From: Acidobacteriota bacterium
GTDB taxonomy: Bacteria > Acidobacteriota > Vicinamibacteria > Marinacidobacterales > Marinacidobacteraceae
DNA length: 64,000 nt
Reading direction: 5' to 3'
Assembly (NCBI GenBank): GCA_022820545.1
Contig: JAJEFG010000032.1
Span: forward strand, 1-64,000
Positions 17,229-25,653 of the stretch are shown piece by piece. Under the pieces are notes generated by a model that saw nothing but the letters and a program-made list of their open reading frames with translations, searched no databases and was not told where the DNA came from. Made by a program: the position numbers and the translations under genes. The number at the start of each line of letters is the position of its first letter. The stretch's first letter is position 1.

Positions 17229-18352
17229 AGCAGGTCCTCGACCGCCACGGTGTCCACGACGACCGGCGCGGCGTCGCCGCGCTCCATCGTCCATTCCCGG
17301 CCTTCCTCTCCCTCCCGGCGGTGGAACGTCGTCTCGCCGTCAGGGGTCCCGAACCGGAGCGCGACGGTCCGGAAGGCCGCGAACCGGAAGAGATCCAGGG
17401 AACGAAGGTTCGCCATTTCGGTCTCGGCCGCGTCGCGGAGCGCATCGAAGAGTGGCTTCCGCGCCACGAAGACGAGAGGATCCGTTCCCAGGCGGGCGAA
17501 GACGCCCGGCGGCGTGCGGCTCTCGCCGCCGAAATGGAGGGTCCGGGAGACGGCCTCTTCCCGCGGCCCGGCGACGAGGTCCAGTTCCGCCGTGAGCCGG
17601 GGCGAAGCCAGACCGAAGGGATCCTCCTCCCCCGCATCCGGTTGCCGCGCCACGCCGGCCATCTCCGCATCCAGCAGTTCCGACGCGAACTGCGAGGCCT
17701 CATAGGGGTCCGCGGCGAAGCGGTAGGGGCGCAGGATGTTCCAGACGCCGTCTTCCCGGGCGACCTCCGCCGTGGTTCCTCCCCCGGTGCTGACCCGGAG
17801 GCGCCGCGCCGCCGCCATGTCCAGCCGGAATACCCGTTTGTCCCGGAGATCCCAGGCGCTTCGGTCGAAGTTGTCCCTGGCGAAGGCGGACGTCACCAGC
17901 ACCCGCTCGCCGAGCTGCAGGTAGCGGTTTCCCGCCGCCGGGGTTTCGTCCCCGAATCGGGCGGTGAGCGGATCGGCGTCCGACTCGGGGAACACCCGCA
18001 ACAGAAGTCCGGACGGATCGAGCCCGAATCCGGCGAGGTCCTCTCCGGCCACGTTCTCGATCTCCCGCTCGAAACGCAGCGAGGCGGCGTTCTGGAGGAA
18101 GAGGTCCGCCTCCCCGGCGTCGGCGGCCGACTCCGGGCCATCGCCTTCGCCGACGACGAACCCCTCACCGTCCCGGGCCAGGCGGACGGTCGGTTCGCCG
18201 GGGCGCTCGATCTCGATGGCCTGGATCCCGGACTCGTCGAGGCCGAAGGCCGGGTGTCCCTCGTCGCCGGCGCCCTCTTCGCGCTCGAACAGCGCGATCC
18301 AGCCGGCGACCGCCAGCGCGGCCAGGAGCGCGAGGAGCGTTGTCCTCCGCAC
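16955..18352 (-). CDS. DUF4340 protein of a Gld-type ABC cluster
   Basis: A 465-residue protein with an N-terminal membrane anchor (TTLLALLAALAVAGWIALF) and a long periplasmic region of repeated beta-rich modules, as in DUF4340 proteins. These are regularly encoded after GldG-type genes. It is the last gene of the operon ATPase-permease-GldG-DUF4340 on the minus strand, beginning 6 bp after the GldG stop. Its 3' end overlaps the convergent TPR gene by about 270 bp. The function of DUF4340 is unknown; a role with the exporter is inferred from context. Confidence 0.85.
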   Translation of the reverse strand: MRRTTLLALLAALAVAGWIALFEREEGAGDEGHPAFGLDESGIQAIEIERPGEPTVRLARDGEGFVVGEGDGPESAADAGEADLFLQNAASLRFEREIENVAGEDLAGFGLDPSGLLLRVFPESDADPLTARFGDETPAAGNRYLQLGERVLVTSAFARDNFDRSAWDLRDKRVFRLDMAAARRLRVSTGGGTTAEVAREDGVWNILRPYRFAADPYEASQFASELLDAEMAGVARQPDAGEEDPFGLASPRLTAELDLVAGPREEAVSRTLHFGGESRTPPGVFARLGTDPLVFVARKPLFDALRDAAETEMANLRSLDLFRFAAFRTVALRFGTPDGETTFHRREGEEGREWTMERGDAAPVVVDTVAVEDLLYELNSTEAEDAGEEGLSGDGAAWTIAVTEEIETDGETGETEPETVHLTVSASGEVRALRAGDDRTLILGREAWNEVTELFAAARAPSEEP

Positions 18353-18358
18353 CTCACC

Positions 18359-19867
18359 TCACCTTCGCGACCACCAGACGGTGACGCCCCAGATCAGGAA
18401 GAACCCGGGGAGGAACACCAGGCTCAGCAGCACCACGTTCCGTACCTGCGCCGATGTCATGGTGATCCGCCGGTCCTCGGCCGCGCGCGGACGGATCGCG
18501 ATGAGGTCCTCGTCCTCGGTGAGCCAGTTCACCATGTTGAGGAACAGATCGGCGTTGCCGAGCGGCGCGAGGGCCAGGTTGTTCCCGATGAAGTCGGAGT
18601 CCCCGACGATGACCAGGCGCCCCTCCGGGGTTTCGGCGGGTTCCTCGTCCGACGACGCGTCCTCAGGGCGCGCCTCCTCCGCCGGATCTTCCGAATCACC
18701 GGTCGGAACGTGGACCGCGTAGGCGAGCCTCAGCGGTCCGGCCCGCTCGTCCTCTCCGGCGTTCACTTCGCCGGTCTCCAGTTCCTCGGGATCGACTTCT
18801 CCCCACGCGACGTCGGAGCTGAGGACGAGCTCCGAGAGACGCATCCCCCGCGGAAGTTCGTCGGGCGGGGTGGCGATGAGGCTCTGCGCGAGCGGAAAGA
18901 CGGTGGCCGCGTTCACGAAACCCCGGGTGATCGGATGGAATCCGTAGGAGGCGGCGAGGGGAACCTCCACCCCGAAGCCGAAGAGCTGACCCACCCCGCT
19001 GGCGTCGATCACCACGTCCCCGGCCGGCGTCGCCCCGAACTCTCCCGCCAATCCGGTGAGCTCCTGCATTTCGTCGGGGGTTCCCGGCGGATCCGGTGGA
19101 TCGAGGAGCAGCATGGCCTTCCCGCCCGCCCGGACGTGGGCGGCGAGGGCCGCGGCCTCCGCCTCCAGGAGATCGAGGCGGGGACCGGCGACGATCACGA
19201 CGGCCGCATCCTCGGGAATCCGGACCTCGCCGTCCTCGATGTGCTCGAGCAGCGCCAGCGCGGCAACCTCGTAGTTGGACTCCTCGAGCCGCGACCCGAT
19301 GGCGGAGAGGCCGCCGGCGCCCGTCTCCTCGAGCGACCGCTCCTGGTGCCCGGTCGTGAAGTAGACCTTCCTGGTCTCGCCCTTCAGGATCTTCACGATG
19401 GCGTTCGTGATGTCCTGCTCCTGGGGCGCGGCGACGCGTTCCTGCCGTTCGCCGCTTTCCACGACGATGGTGCCGAAGGGGATTCCGGCTTCGGCGGTCG
19501 CCTGGTAGGCCCGGGCGCGGGCGGGTTCCGCCTCCTGGTCGATGACCTCCCAGGCGACCCGGTCGCTCCGGTCGGCGTAGCGCTCGAAGAGTTCGACGGT
19601 GCGTCCGGCGGCGCGCGGCTGGTCGAGCACGACGAGGCGTATGTCGCGGTCGAGTTCTTCGAGAATGCGGACCGTCTGCGGGGAGAGGCTGAACTGGCCG
19701 CCGGCTGTGAGGTCCCAGGAGACACTGCGCCGGTTCGCCACGTAGTTGACCCCCACCAGGACGCCGAGGAGCAGGAGCGCCGTCACCCCGAGGTTCGCCC
19801 CTTCGCGCGCGCTCCGCCTGCCGAAGGCGGTGCGCAGCCGGGCGAGCGGACCGCTCATCCGCGCCAC
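18359..19867 (-). CDS. GldG-family ABC transporter auxiliary protein
   Basis: A 502-residue protein with an N-terminal membrane segment (NLGVTALLLLGVLVGVNYVA), a large GldG/ABC-auxiliary domain starting with SWDLTAGGQFSLSPQT, and a C-terminal membrane helix (VVLLSLVFLPGFFLIWGVTVWW). FSLSPQTVRILEEL and the DLLEAEAAALAAHVRAGGKAMLLLDPP stretch are typical of GldG proteins. The gene overlaps the permease stop by about 13 bp; the ATG at 19858 (MSGPLARL) is an equally good start. It belongs to the uncharacterised Gld-type exporter, which in most phyla is not tied to gliding. Confidence 0.87.
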   Translation of the reverse strand: MARMSGPLARLRTAFGRRSAREGANLGVTALLLLGVLVGVNYVANRRSVSWDLTAGGQFSLSPQTVRILEELDRDIRLVVLDQPRAAGRTVELFERYADRSDRVAWEVIDQEAEPARARAYQATAEAGIPFGTIVVESGERQERVAAPQEQDITNAIVKILKGETRKVYFTTGHQERSLEETGAGGLSAIGSRLEESNYEVAALALLEHIEDGEVRIPEDAAVVIVAGPRLDLLEAEAAALAAHVRAGGKAMLLLDPPDPPGTPDEMQELTGLAGEFGATPAGDVVIDASGVGQLFGFGVEVPLAASYGFHPITRGFVNAATVFPLAQSLIATPPDELPRGMRLSELVLSSDVAWGEVDPEELETGEVNAGEDERAGPLRLAYAVHVPTGDSEDPAEEARPEDASSDEEPAETPEGRLVIVGDSDFIGNNLALAPLGNADLFLNMVNWLTEDEDLIAIRPRAAEDRRITMTSAQVRNVVLLSLVFLPGFFLIWGVTVWWSRR

Positions 19868-20625
19868 CTGCGGGAGCGCACCGACTCCCGGGCGAGGTAC
19901 AGCCAGAAGGCGGCGAACGACAGGTAGAACACGAGGTCCCGCGTCGTGATCACCCCGCGCGCGAAGCCCTCCATGTGTCCGGTCACGGACAGATAGGCCA
20001 GGACGCGCCCGAGATCGCCCCCGCGAGCCCCCGCGAACTCCACCAGCCAGAGGACGAGCACCGCCCCGAAGGTCAAAAGCCCCGCCACGATCTGGTTCCG
20101 GGTGAGGCTCGAGAAGAAGAGGCCGAGCGCCAGCAGACCGGCCCCGAGGAGCAGCAGACCCAGATAGGCGGCGAGGACGGGCGCGATCTCGGGCCGGGAA
20201 AACCAGAACAGGACGCCCACGTGGAGTCCCGTGAGCGCCAGCATCCCGGCGTAGAGGGCGAACGCGGCCAGGAACTTGCCCACCACGATCTGGCCGTCGG
20301 TGATCGGCGCGGTGAGCAGCAGCTCCATGGTGCCCGAGCGGATCTCCTCGGACACCGTGCGCATGGAGAGCAGGGGCAGCAGGAAGAGCACCAGAATCGC
20401 GGTGCTCGCCATCAGCCAGCGGAGCAGGTCGGTGTTCACGTTCAGCGTTCCGCCGCTGAAGCCACCCATCTGGCTCATCCGCATCCCGGCCTCCACGAAG
20501 CTCTGGAGGTAGTCGGCGAAGAAGTACCCGTAGAGGAAGGCGAAGGCGCCGAAGAGGACGTAGGCCACCGGCGAGGCCAGCGCGGCCCCGATCTCGCGCC
20601 GGGCGATGGTCAGCGCGTTCCTCAC
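19855..20625 (-). CDS. ABC-2 type transporter permease, GldF-like
   Basis: A 256-residue inner-membrane permease with about six hydrophobic helices, including VAYVLFGAFAFLYGYFFADYL and ILVLFLLPLLSMRTVSEEIRSGTMELLLTAPI. That TMELL(L)TAPI element is the ABC-2 coupling region. I chose the GTG at 20625, which gives VRNALTIARREI, the usual cytoplasmic start of GldF. It overlaps the ATPase gene by 4 bp. The track ORF from 20757 adds an unlikely charged leader read through the ATPase C-terminus. Confidence 0.88.
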   Translation of the reverse strand: MRNALTIARREIGAALASPVAYVLFGAFAFLYGYFFADYLQSFVEAGMRMSQMGGFSGGTLNVNTDLLRWLMASTAILVLFLLPLLSMRTVSEEIRSGTMELLLTAPITDGQIVVGKFLAAFALYAGMLALTGLHVGVLFWFSRPEIAPVLAAYLGLLLLGAGLLALGLFFSSLTRNQIVAGLLTFGAVLVLWLVEFAGARGGDLGRVLAYLSVTGHMEGFARGVITTRDLVFYLSFAAFWLYLARESVRSRRWRG

Positions 20626-21638
20626 GGGTGTTCCTCCGGAGGTCCGGGCGTCTCCGTGCGGTCGCCGGTCCCGTTCGCCTCCGTCTCCTCGGTGGTGAGC
20701 GCCAGGAAGACGTCCTCGAGGCTCGCGCCGCCCCGGCGCAGGCCGTAGAGCGGACATCCGGCTTCGAGGAGCGCCCGCGCCAGGCCGGTGGCGATCGCGC
20801 GGTCTCCGGCCGCTTCGACCTGGAGCACCAGCGTCCGCTCCGCCGTCTCGGGGCCCGCCTCCACCCGGGCGACGCCGGGGACGGCCCGCAGCGCGGCCTC
20901 CGCCGCCTCCGCCGCCGGCGCCGTTTCGATTTCCCAGGCTCCGCGGCCGCGCTCGGCGGCGCCCAGCCGCGCCACCAGCCTCTCGGGAGTGTCTTCGGCG
21001 CGCAGCCGGCCGCCGGCGATGATGACCACCCGGTCGCAGGTGACGGCGACCTCGGGAAGGATGTGCGTGGAGAGCACCACGGTCCGTTCCCCCGCCAGGG
21101 TGCGGATCAGCTTGCGCGTCTCGTGGATCTGCTTGGGGTCGAGGCCGGCGGTCGGCTCGTCGAGGACCAGCAGCTCGGGTTCGTGGACGAGCGCCTGCGC
21201 GAGGCCCACCCGCTGGCGGTAGCCGCGGCTCAGCTTCCCGATGATGCGCTCCCGGGCCTCCCCGAGGGCGCAGCGCTCGATCGCGCGCTCCACGGCCGGC
21301 CGGATCCTGGTCTTCGGGACGCCCCGGAGCCGCGCCGCGAAATCGAGGAAGGCGGTGACCTCCATTTCCGGGTAGAGCGGCGGGTTCTCCGGCAGGTACC
21401 CGATCCGCCGCCGGACCTCGAGCGGGGCCTCCGCGATGTCCAGACCGCCGACGAGCACCCGTCCTTCGCTCGGCGGCATGAAGCCGGTGATGACCCGCAT
21501 GGTCGTCGTCTTCCCGGCGCCGTTCGGTCCCAGGAAGCCCAGGACCTCGCCCTTCGCGACGCCGAAGCTGAGGTCCGCTACCGCGAGCGTTCTCCCGTAG
21601 CGCTTGGCGACTCGCTCCACCAGGACGAGGGGTTCCAC
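20622..21638 (-). CDS. ABC transporter ATP-binding protein, GldA-like
   Basis: A 338-residue ATPase with Walker A GFLGPNGAGKTTTMR, signature LSRGYRQRVGLAQALVHEP, Walker B LLVLDEPTAGLDP and the switch histidine in VLSTHILPEV. YLPENPPLYPEMEV is the Q-loop-downstream form typical of GldA-like ATPases. The GTG at 21638 (VEPLVLVERVAKRYG) is the best start; no ATG lies between it and the divergent lipoprotein promoter. The C-terminal extension (about residues 225-338) is the usual regulatory tail. It energises the permease encoded next; the substrate is unknown. Confidence 0.92.
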   Translation of the reverse strand: MEPLVLVERVAKRYGRTLAVADLSFGVAKGEVLGFLGPNGAGKTTTMRVITGFMPPSEGRVLVGGLDIAEAPLEVRRRIGYLPENPPLYPEMEVTAFLDFAARLRGVPKTRIRPAVERAIERCALGEARERIIGKLSRGYRQRVGLAQALVHEPELLVLDEPTAGLDPKQIHETRKLIRTLAGERTVVLSTHILPEVAVTCDRVVIIAGGRLRAEDTPERLVARLGAAERGRGAWEIETAPAAEAAEAALRAVPGVARVEAGPETAERTLVLQVEAAGDRAIATGLARALLEAGCPLYGLRRGGASLEDVFLALTTEETEANGTGDRTETPGPPEEHP

Positions 21639-21764
21639 GGCTGTTTCGAGGGGAGGGTTCTCGATGACGTTCGCTACTCGCCGGCTCGGGTCGCTCGGGT
21701 GGACGGGAGGTGGCCGGCCCGGCAGTCTATACTGGCGGCGGGGCGGTTCCCGCCCGAGACTGCC

Positions 21765-22415
21765 ATGCGTTTTCGCCGCCTGCTTCTCCCGTCCGGCGTC
21801 GGCTTGGCCGTGCTGCTGGCCGGCCTGCTCCCGGTCGCGATCGCGGCTTCCGGCTGCGTCAACCAGGAGGACAACGCGACCGCCTCGCGGATGCGGCTGA
21901 CCGAACTCGTCGCCTACTGGGCGGTGCGCGGCCGGGATTCCGAGGGGAACAACTACATCCGGCCGGCGGTCCGTTTCCGGGTCACCAACACGAACGCGGA
22001 ACCGGTCGAGTACGTCCAGGTGATGTCCGTCTTCCGCCGCGAGTCCGCGCCGGACGAGGCCTGGGGTACCGGGTACGTTCACTCGGTCGCCGACGAGGCG
22101 CTCTCTCCGGGCGAAGCGAGCGGGGAACACACCCTGCGGGCGGATTCCAACTACCTCTCGCAGGGCGCGCCGGAGCGCATGTTCGAAAACGAACTCTGGG
22201 AGGACGTCGAGGTCGAGATGTTCGTGCGGGTGGGCGCTTCTTCGTGGATCTCACAGGGGAAGACCGTGGCGCTCCGCCGGCTCGGTCCGCCCGGGGTCGA
22301 GAAGTACCTCGAACCCATCGAGGACGAGCCCATCTACGGCATCGCTCCGGGGCCGGATGACGTGCAGGAGCCCGAACCGGAGCCGTCGCCGGAAAACCCT
22401 TCGGAACAGCGCTGA
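21765..22415 (+). CDS. Lipoprotein with an immunoglobulin-like/DUF region
   Basis: A 216-residue lipoprotein: signal MRFRRLLLPSGVGLAVLLAGLLPVAIAASGC with a clear lipobox. The mature part (LVAYWAVRGRDSEGNNYIRPAVRFRVTNTN, then EYVQVMSVFRR) reads like a single beta-sandwich that stabilises secreted partners, but I do not recognise a named family. It ends in a proline/glutamate tail (PEPEPSPENPSEQR). It is divergent from the ABC operon, 126 bp away, and convergent with the dGTPase gene. A TATACT-like -10 box occurs near 21728. Confidence 0.7.
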   Translation: MRFRRLLLPSGVGLAVLLAGLLPVAIAASGCVNQEDNATASRMRLTELVAYWAVRGRDSEGNNYIRPAVRFRVTNTNAEPVEYVQVMSVFRRESAPDEAWGTGYVHSVADEALSPGEASGEHTLRADSNYLSQGAPERMFENELWEDVEVEMFVRVGASSWISQGKTVALRRLGPPGVEKYLEPIEDEPIYGIAPGPDDVQEPEPEPSPENPSEQR

Positions 22416-22429
22416 CGCCGCCGGCGTCA
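22413..22429. terminator. Palindrome joining the stop codons of two convergent genes
   Basis: TGACGCCG-C-CGGCGTCA is a perfect inverted repeat with 8-bp arms. Its first TGA is the stop of the lipoprotein gene and its last TCA is the stop of the minus-strand dGTPase gene. It may act as a small bidirectional terminator; no T tract is present. Confidence 0.4.
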
Positions 22430-23560
22430 ACGGGCGCCGGATTCGCCGAAGCGCCGCTGGTGGTCCCAGGTGGCGAAGCGGTCGGTCATGCCGGCGATGT
22501 AGTCGCAGACCACCCGTTCCCGCGAGGATCGCCCGATCCGCTGCCGGAAGTGAGCCGGCAGGTCCTCCGGCCGTTCCAGGTAGTGGCGGAAGAGACCGGG
22601 CAACCGCCGCGTTTCGGCCTCGGTCGTGTCGGCTACGCGCGGGTGGCGGTAGAGGCGCTGGTGGAGGATTGCCTTGAGTTCCCGGAGTTCGCCGTCGTGT
22701 CGGGCCGGAAGCTCGACGACGGGTGACGCGGACCCGGGCGCCTCCGGACCGCTTCCGCCAGGTTCCTCGATTCCGGCGTCCCGAATGCGCCGCTCCGTCT
22801 CGCCGACGAGCGCGATCACGAGGTCGGCGATGACCGCGCGAAGCAGGGTGCGGACCTTGACGCGCCCGTAGTGCTGTCCCTTCTCGAAGGATCCCGGCCA
22901 GTGCCTCCGGAAGAGCGCCGCTTCCTCCAGGTCCGAAACGCCGATCAGCCCCGAGGAGAGGCCGTCTTCCATGTCGTGGGCGCTGTAGGCGATCTCGTCG
23001 GCGAGGTCCGCGACCTGCGCCTCGAGGGGCGGCGGCCCGAGACCCTGAAGATCGTCCGGAACGAATCCCGCCCGGCTCGAGTGGGCGAAGATCCCGTGCC
23101 GCGATTCGCGGGTCAGATTGAGGCCCGGGAAGCCCGGATAGGCGCGTTCGAGTTCGTCCACGATGCGGAAGGACTGGATGTTGTGCTCGAACCCGCCGTG
23201 GTTCCGCATCAGGCGGTCCAGCACCTCTTCTCCCGCGTGGCCGAAGGGGGTGTGGCCGAGGTCGTGGGCCAGCGCGACCGCCTCGGTGAGGTCCTCGTTG
23301 AGGCGGAGCCTCCTGGCGATCGTCCGCGCGATCTGGGCGACCTCGAGGGTGTGCGTGAGCCGGGTGCGGTAGTGGTCGCCTTCGTGGTTGATGAAGACCT
23401 GGGTCTTGTACTGGAGCCGGCGGAAGGCGCTCGAATGGATGATCCGGTCGCGGTCGCGCTGGTACGCCGTCCGGAACGGGTCGGGTGCCTCCGGCCAGCG
23501 GCGTCCGGCGCTGCGGGTGCTGCGGCAGGCGGCGGGGCGGAGGCCCCTTTCTAGCTCCAC
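22427..23560 (-). CDS. dgt: dGTPase-like HD-domain triphosphohydrolase
   Basis: A 377-residue HD-superfamily deoxynucleotide triphosphohydrolase that would cleave dGTP (or other dNTPs) to the nucleoside and triphosphate. DPFRTAYQRDRDRIIHSSAFRRLQYKTQVF is the conserved N-terminal block; metal ligands are in TRLTHTLEVAQIAR and AVALAHDLGHTPFGHAGEE. A further EIAYSAHDMEDG motif completes the site. I chose the GTG at 23560, 14 bp after the VWA gene stop, giving a normal-length protein. The track ORF starting at 24487 is read antisense-style through the VWA gene and is discarded. Confidence 0.92.
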   Translation of the reverse strand: MELERGLRPAACRSTRSAGRRWPEAPDPFRTAYQRDRDRIIHSSAFRRLQYKTQVFINHEGDHYRTRLTHTLEVAQIARTIARRLRLNEDLTEAVALAHDLGHTPFGHAGEEVLDRLMRNHGGFEHNIQSFRIVDELERAYPGFPGLNLTRESRHGIFAHSSRAGFVPDDLQGLGPPPLEAQVADLADEIAYSAHDMEDGLSSGLIGVSDLEEAALFRRHWPGSFEKGQHYGRVKVRTLLRAVIADLVIALVGETERRIRDAGIEEPGGSGPEAPGSASPVVELPARHDGELRELKAILHQRLYRHPRVADTTEAETRRLPGLFRHYLERPEDLPAHFRQRIGRSSRERVVCDYIAGMTDRFATWDHQRRFGESGAR

Positions 23561-23574
23561 ACGTACCGGTGCGG

Positions 23575-24522
23575 TTAGCCCGGCGCGTAGTAGCCGAGCT
23601 TCGTCCGCACCCGGAGGTCCGGGCGGTTCGTCTGCACCACGATGCGCCGCCAGGCGCCGTCCTGCCGGGGATTGTTGGAGATGTAGCCGACGTTGTACTG
23701 GCTCTTGAGTTCTTCGGCGATCCGGGCGTAAACCGAGTCCAGTTCGGCCAGCTCGGCGGGGAAGAACCACTGGCCGCCGGTCTCTTCGGCCAGGTTCTTG
23801 AGGACGTGCTCGGCTTCGGAGAAGCGTCTTCCGCGCCGTCGCGCGGTGTTCTGCAGCGAGATGGAGTAGATGACGACGTCCGTGTCCTTGGTCAGGTCGA
23901 GCACCTGTTCGAAGGTGACGAGCGAGCTGGTGTCCCGGCCGTCGGACAGCAGGATGATGGCCTGCCGGCGAGCCTCCATCCGCTGGCGTTCGAGCGAGCG
24001 GAGCGAGATGTACATGGCGTTGTGCAGCTTGGTGGTGCCGCCCGCCTGGGTCATCCGGATGGCGTGCTCGAGTTCGCCGTGGTCGTTCGTGAACTTCTGC
24101 AGGATGTTGGCGTTGCTGCCGAACTCGACCACCTGCGCCACGTCCTCCAGCCGCAGGGTCTGGGTGAACCGGACCGCCGCCTCCTGGGCGAAGTTCATCT
24201 TGTCCACCATGCTCGCCGAGGTGTCGAGCAGCAGCACCATGCGGATCGGCAGGTCCTCGCGGGAGAAGGCCTCGATTTCCTGCAGGATCCCGTCCTCGTA
24301 GACCGAGAAGTCCTCTTCGATCAGGTCCGTGATGAACCGCTCGCGCGCGTCGGTGACGGTCACGTTGAGCGAGATCAGGTCCACCGTCACCCGGAACTGG
24401 TAGGCCTGCTGGACGAGAGGACCGGCCGCCGCGGCCAGGCCGCCGAGGACGAGGGTCAGGGCGCCGGCGGCGACGATCCCCCGCCATCCCCGAAAGGACC
24501 GGCGGCCCGCGCGGAATTCCAT
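23575..24522 (-). CDS. VWFA-related secreted protein
   Basis: A 315-residue protein with an N-terminal hydrophobic signal (GIVAAGALTLVLGGLAAAAGP) and a von Willebrand factor A domain. The MIDAS motif is VLLLDTSASMVDK (DxSxS), and LSDGRDTSSL supplies the threonine/aspartate element. The pre-domain FRVTVDLISLNVTVTDARERFITDL is the form found in the VWFA-related family abundant in Acidobacteria. The ATG at 24522 begins the signal sequence. The dGTPase gene follows 14 bp downstream. The role is probably metal-dependent protein binding in the periplasm. Confidence 0.88.
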   Translation of the reverse strand: MEFRAGRRSFRGWRGIVAAGALTLVLGGLAAAAGPLVQQAYQFRVTVDLISLNVTVTDARERFITDLIEEDFSVYEDGILQEIEAFSREDLPIRMVLLLDTSASMVDKMNFAQEAAVRFTQTLRLEDVAQVVEFGSNANILQKFTNDHGELEHAIRMTQAGGTTKLHNAMYISLRSLERQRMEARRQAIILLSDGRDTSSLVTFEQVLDLTKDTDVVIYSISLQNTARRRGRRFSEAEHVLKNLAEETGGQWFFPAELAELDSVYARIAEELKSQYNVGYISNNPRQDGAWRRIVVQTNRPDLRVRTKLGYYAPG

Positions 24523-24610
24523 GAGCAACCCGCTATTCTGACGCAATTCCCGCGCCCTCTCCCGTGTTCCCCGTCCCTTTTCCGGGCTTGCCGGAAAGCC
24601 GCCAATCCGG

Positions 24611-25162
24611 GTGACGGTGTCCGATCCCTCCGGACCGGGCGCCGGCGCCGCGGTCTCGGACCCGACCGCCGCGGTTCTGACCGCGAGCGACGGGTGCGCC
24701 GCCGGGGTGGTTCCCGACCGTTCGGGGGTCGTCGCCCGCCGGATCCTCCTTGAACTCGGGTTTCGCATCGCCGACTCGGCGATCGTGCCCGACGAGGTGG
24801 ACGCCATCCGGGAAAAGGTGAGCGGCTGGGCCGCGTCCGGCATTCGCCTGGTGCTGACGACCGGCGGCACCGGGCTCGGCCCCCGGGACCGCACGCCGGA
24901 GGCGGTTAAGCCCCTGCTGGACCGTGAACTCCCCGGCTACGGCGAATTGCTGCGGTCGGAGGGTCTCCGGGACACGCCCATGGCGGTCCTCTCCCGGAGC
25001 CTCGCGGGGAGCATCGGCGCCACCCTGGTGATCGTCCTTCCGGGGAGTCCGCGGGCCGTCGAAAGCGGGCTCCGGACGCTGGCTCCGACGGTGCCCCACG
25101 CGCTGCAACTCCTGGCCGGAGATACCGCGCATCCGCGTTCCGTAAACGCTCGTAACGATTGA
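24611..25162 (+). CDS. Molybdopterin biosynthesis protein MoaB/MogA family
   Basis: A 183-residue MoaB/Mog domain protein that would adenylylate molybdopterin during cofactor synthesis. The family motif LVLTTGGTGLGPRDRTPEAVKPLLDRELPG is intact, and LPGSPRAVESGL is the second conserved loop. The N-terminus is about 20 residues longer than usual if the GTG at 24611 is right. No other molybdenum-cofactor genes lie in the window. It is divergent from the VWA gene. Confidence 0.88.
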   Translation: MTVSDPSGPGAGAAVSDPTAAVLTASDGCAAGVVPDRSGVVARRILLELGFRIADSAIVPDEVDAIREKVSGWAASGIRLVLTTGGTGLGPRDRTPEAVKPLLDRELPGYGELLRSEGLRDTPMAVLSRSLAGSIGATLVIVLPGSPRAVESGLRTLAPTVPHALQLLAGDTAHPRSVNARND

Positions 25163-25187
25163 TATACTTGGCCAATTCCAGCGCGTC

Positions 25188-25208
25188 GCACCCGGCTTGA
25201 GCCGGTGC
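25188..25208 (+). promoter_or_regulatory. Hairpin in the leader of the DksA/TraR-type gene
   Basis: GCACC-c-GGCT-TG-AGCC-GGTGC is a 9-bp stem with one bulged C, between a TATACT-like -10 box (25163-25168) and the ATG at 25222. It may shape translation of a gene that otherwise lacks a Shine-Dalgarno sequence. Confidence 0.35.
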
Positions 25209-25221
25209 GCAGACTCCGAAA

Positions 25222-25554
25222 ATGACACCCGAAGAACTGCAACTGCACGAGGCGAACCTTCTTGCCAAGAAGGCCGCCATCGAGAAGCTCGTGCACACGC
25301 GCGCCTTCTCGCGGACCCCGCCGCACGGAGATGACGGGGACCGCTCGATGGTGGCGAACGACGACGAGATCGTGATCCAGCTTCAGCAGAACGACGCGAA
25401 GCTGCTCCGAGCCATCGACAAGGCGCTCGCCCGTATCGAGGCCGGCGAGTTCGGCATCTGTTCCGACTGCGAGGAGGAGATTCCGCGCCTCCGGCTGGAG
25501 GCGGTTCCCTGGACGCGCGTCTGCGTCCCCTGCAAGGAACGGCAGTACTCCTGA
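25222..25554 (+). CDS. DksA/TraR-type zinc-finger transcription regulator
   Basis: A 110-residue protein with an N-terminal coiled coil (about 1-80) and a C-terminal C4 zinc finger: CSDC, then CVPCKERQY near the end. GEFGICSDCEEEIPRLRLEAVPWTRVCVPC is the DksA/TraR signature. It probably binds the RNA polymerase secondary channel with or without ppGpp. The coiled-coil tip should carry two acidic residues in DksA; here the VANDDEIVIQLQQND stretch has several. No Shine-Dalgarno sequence is visible; the start is preceded by CCGAAA. Confidence 0.88.
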   Translation: MTPEELQLHEANLLAKKAAIEKLVHTRAFSRTPPHGDDGDRSMVANDDEIVIQLQQNDAKLLRAIDKALARIEAGEFGICSDCEEEIPRLRLEAVPWTRVCVPCKERQYS

Positions 25555-25566
25555 CCGCGCCGGTTC

Positions 25567-25608
25567 GGAGCGCCGGCCTCCGGCCGGCATCGCGCGGTAG
25601 CGCGAAAC
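25567..25608 (+). repeat. Dispersed two-hairpin repeat, family A
   Basis: GGAGCGCCGGCCTCCGGCCGG, then CATCG and the second stem CGCGC-GGTA-GCGCG, ending GAAAC. It lies in the gap between the DksA-type and SDR genes. Confidence 0.7.
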
Positions 25609-25653
25609 GCGCCCCCACAGCCCCAAGCCAGGCGAACCAGGGCTGACTCCCGC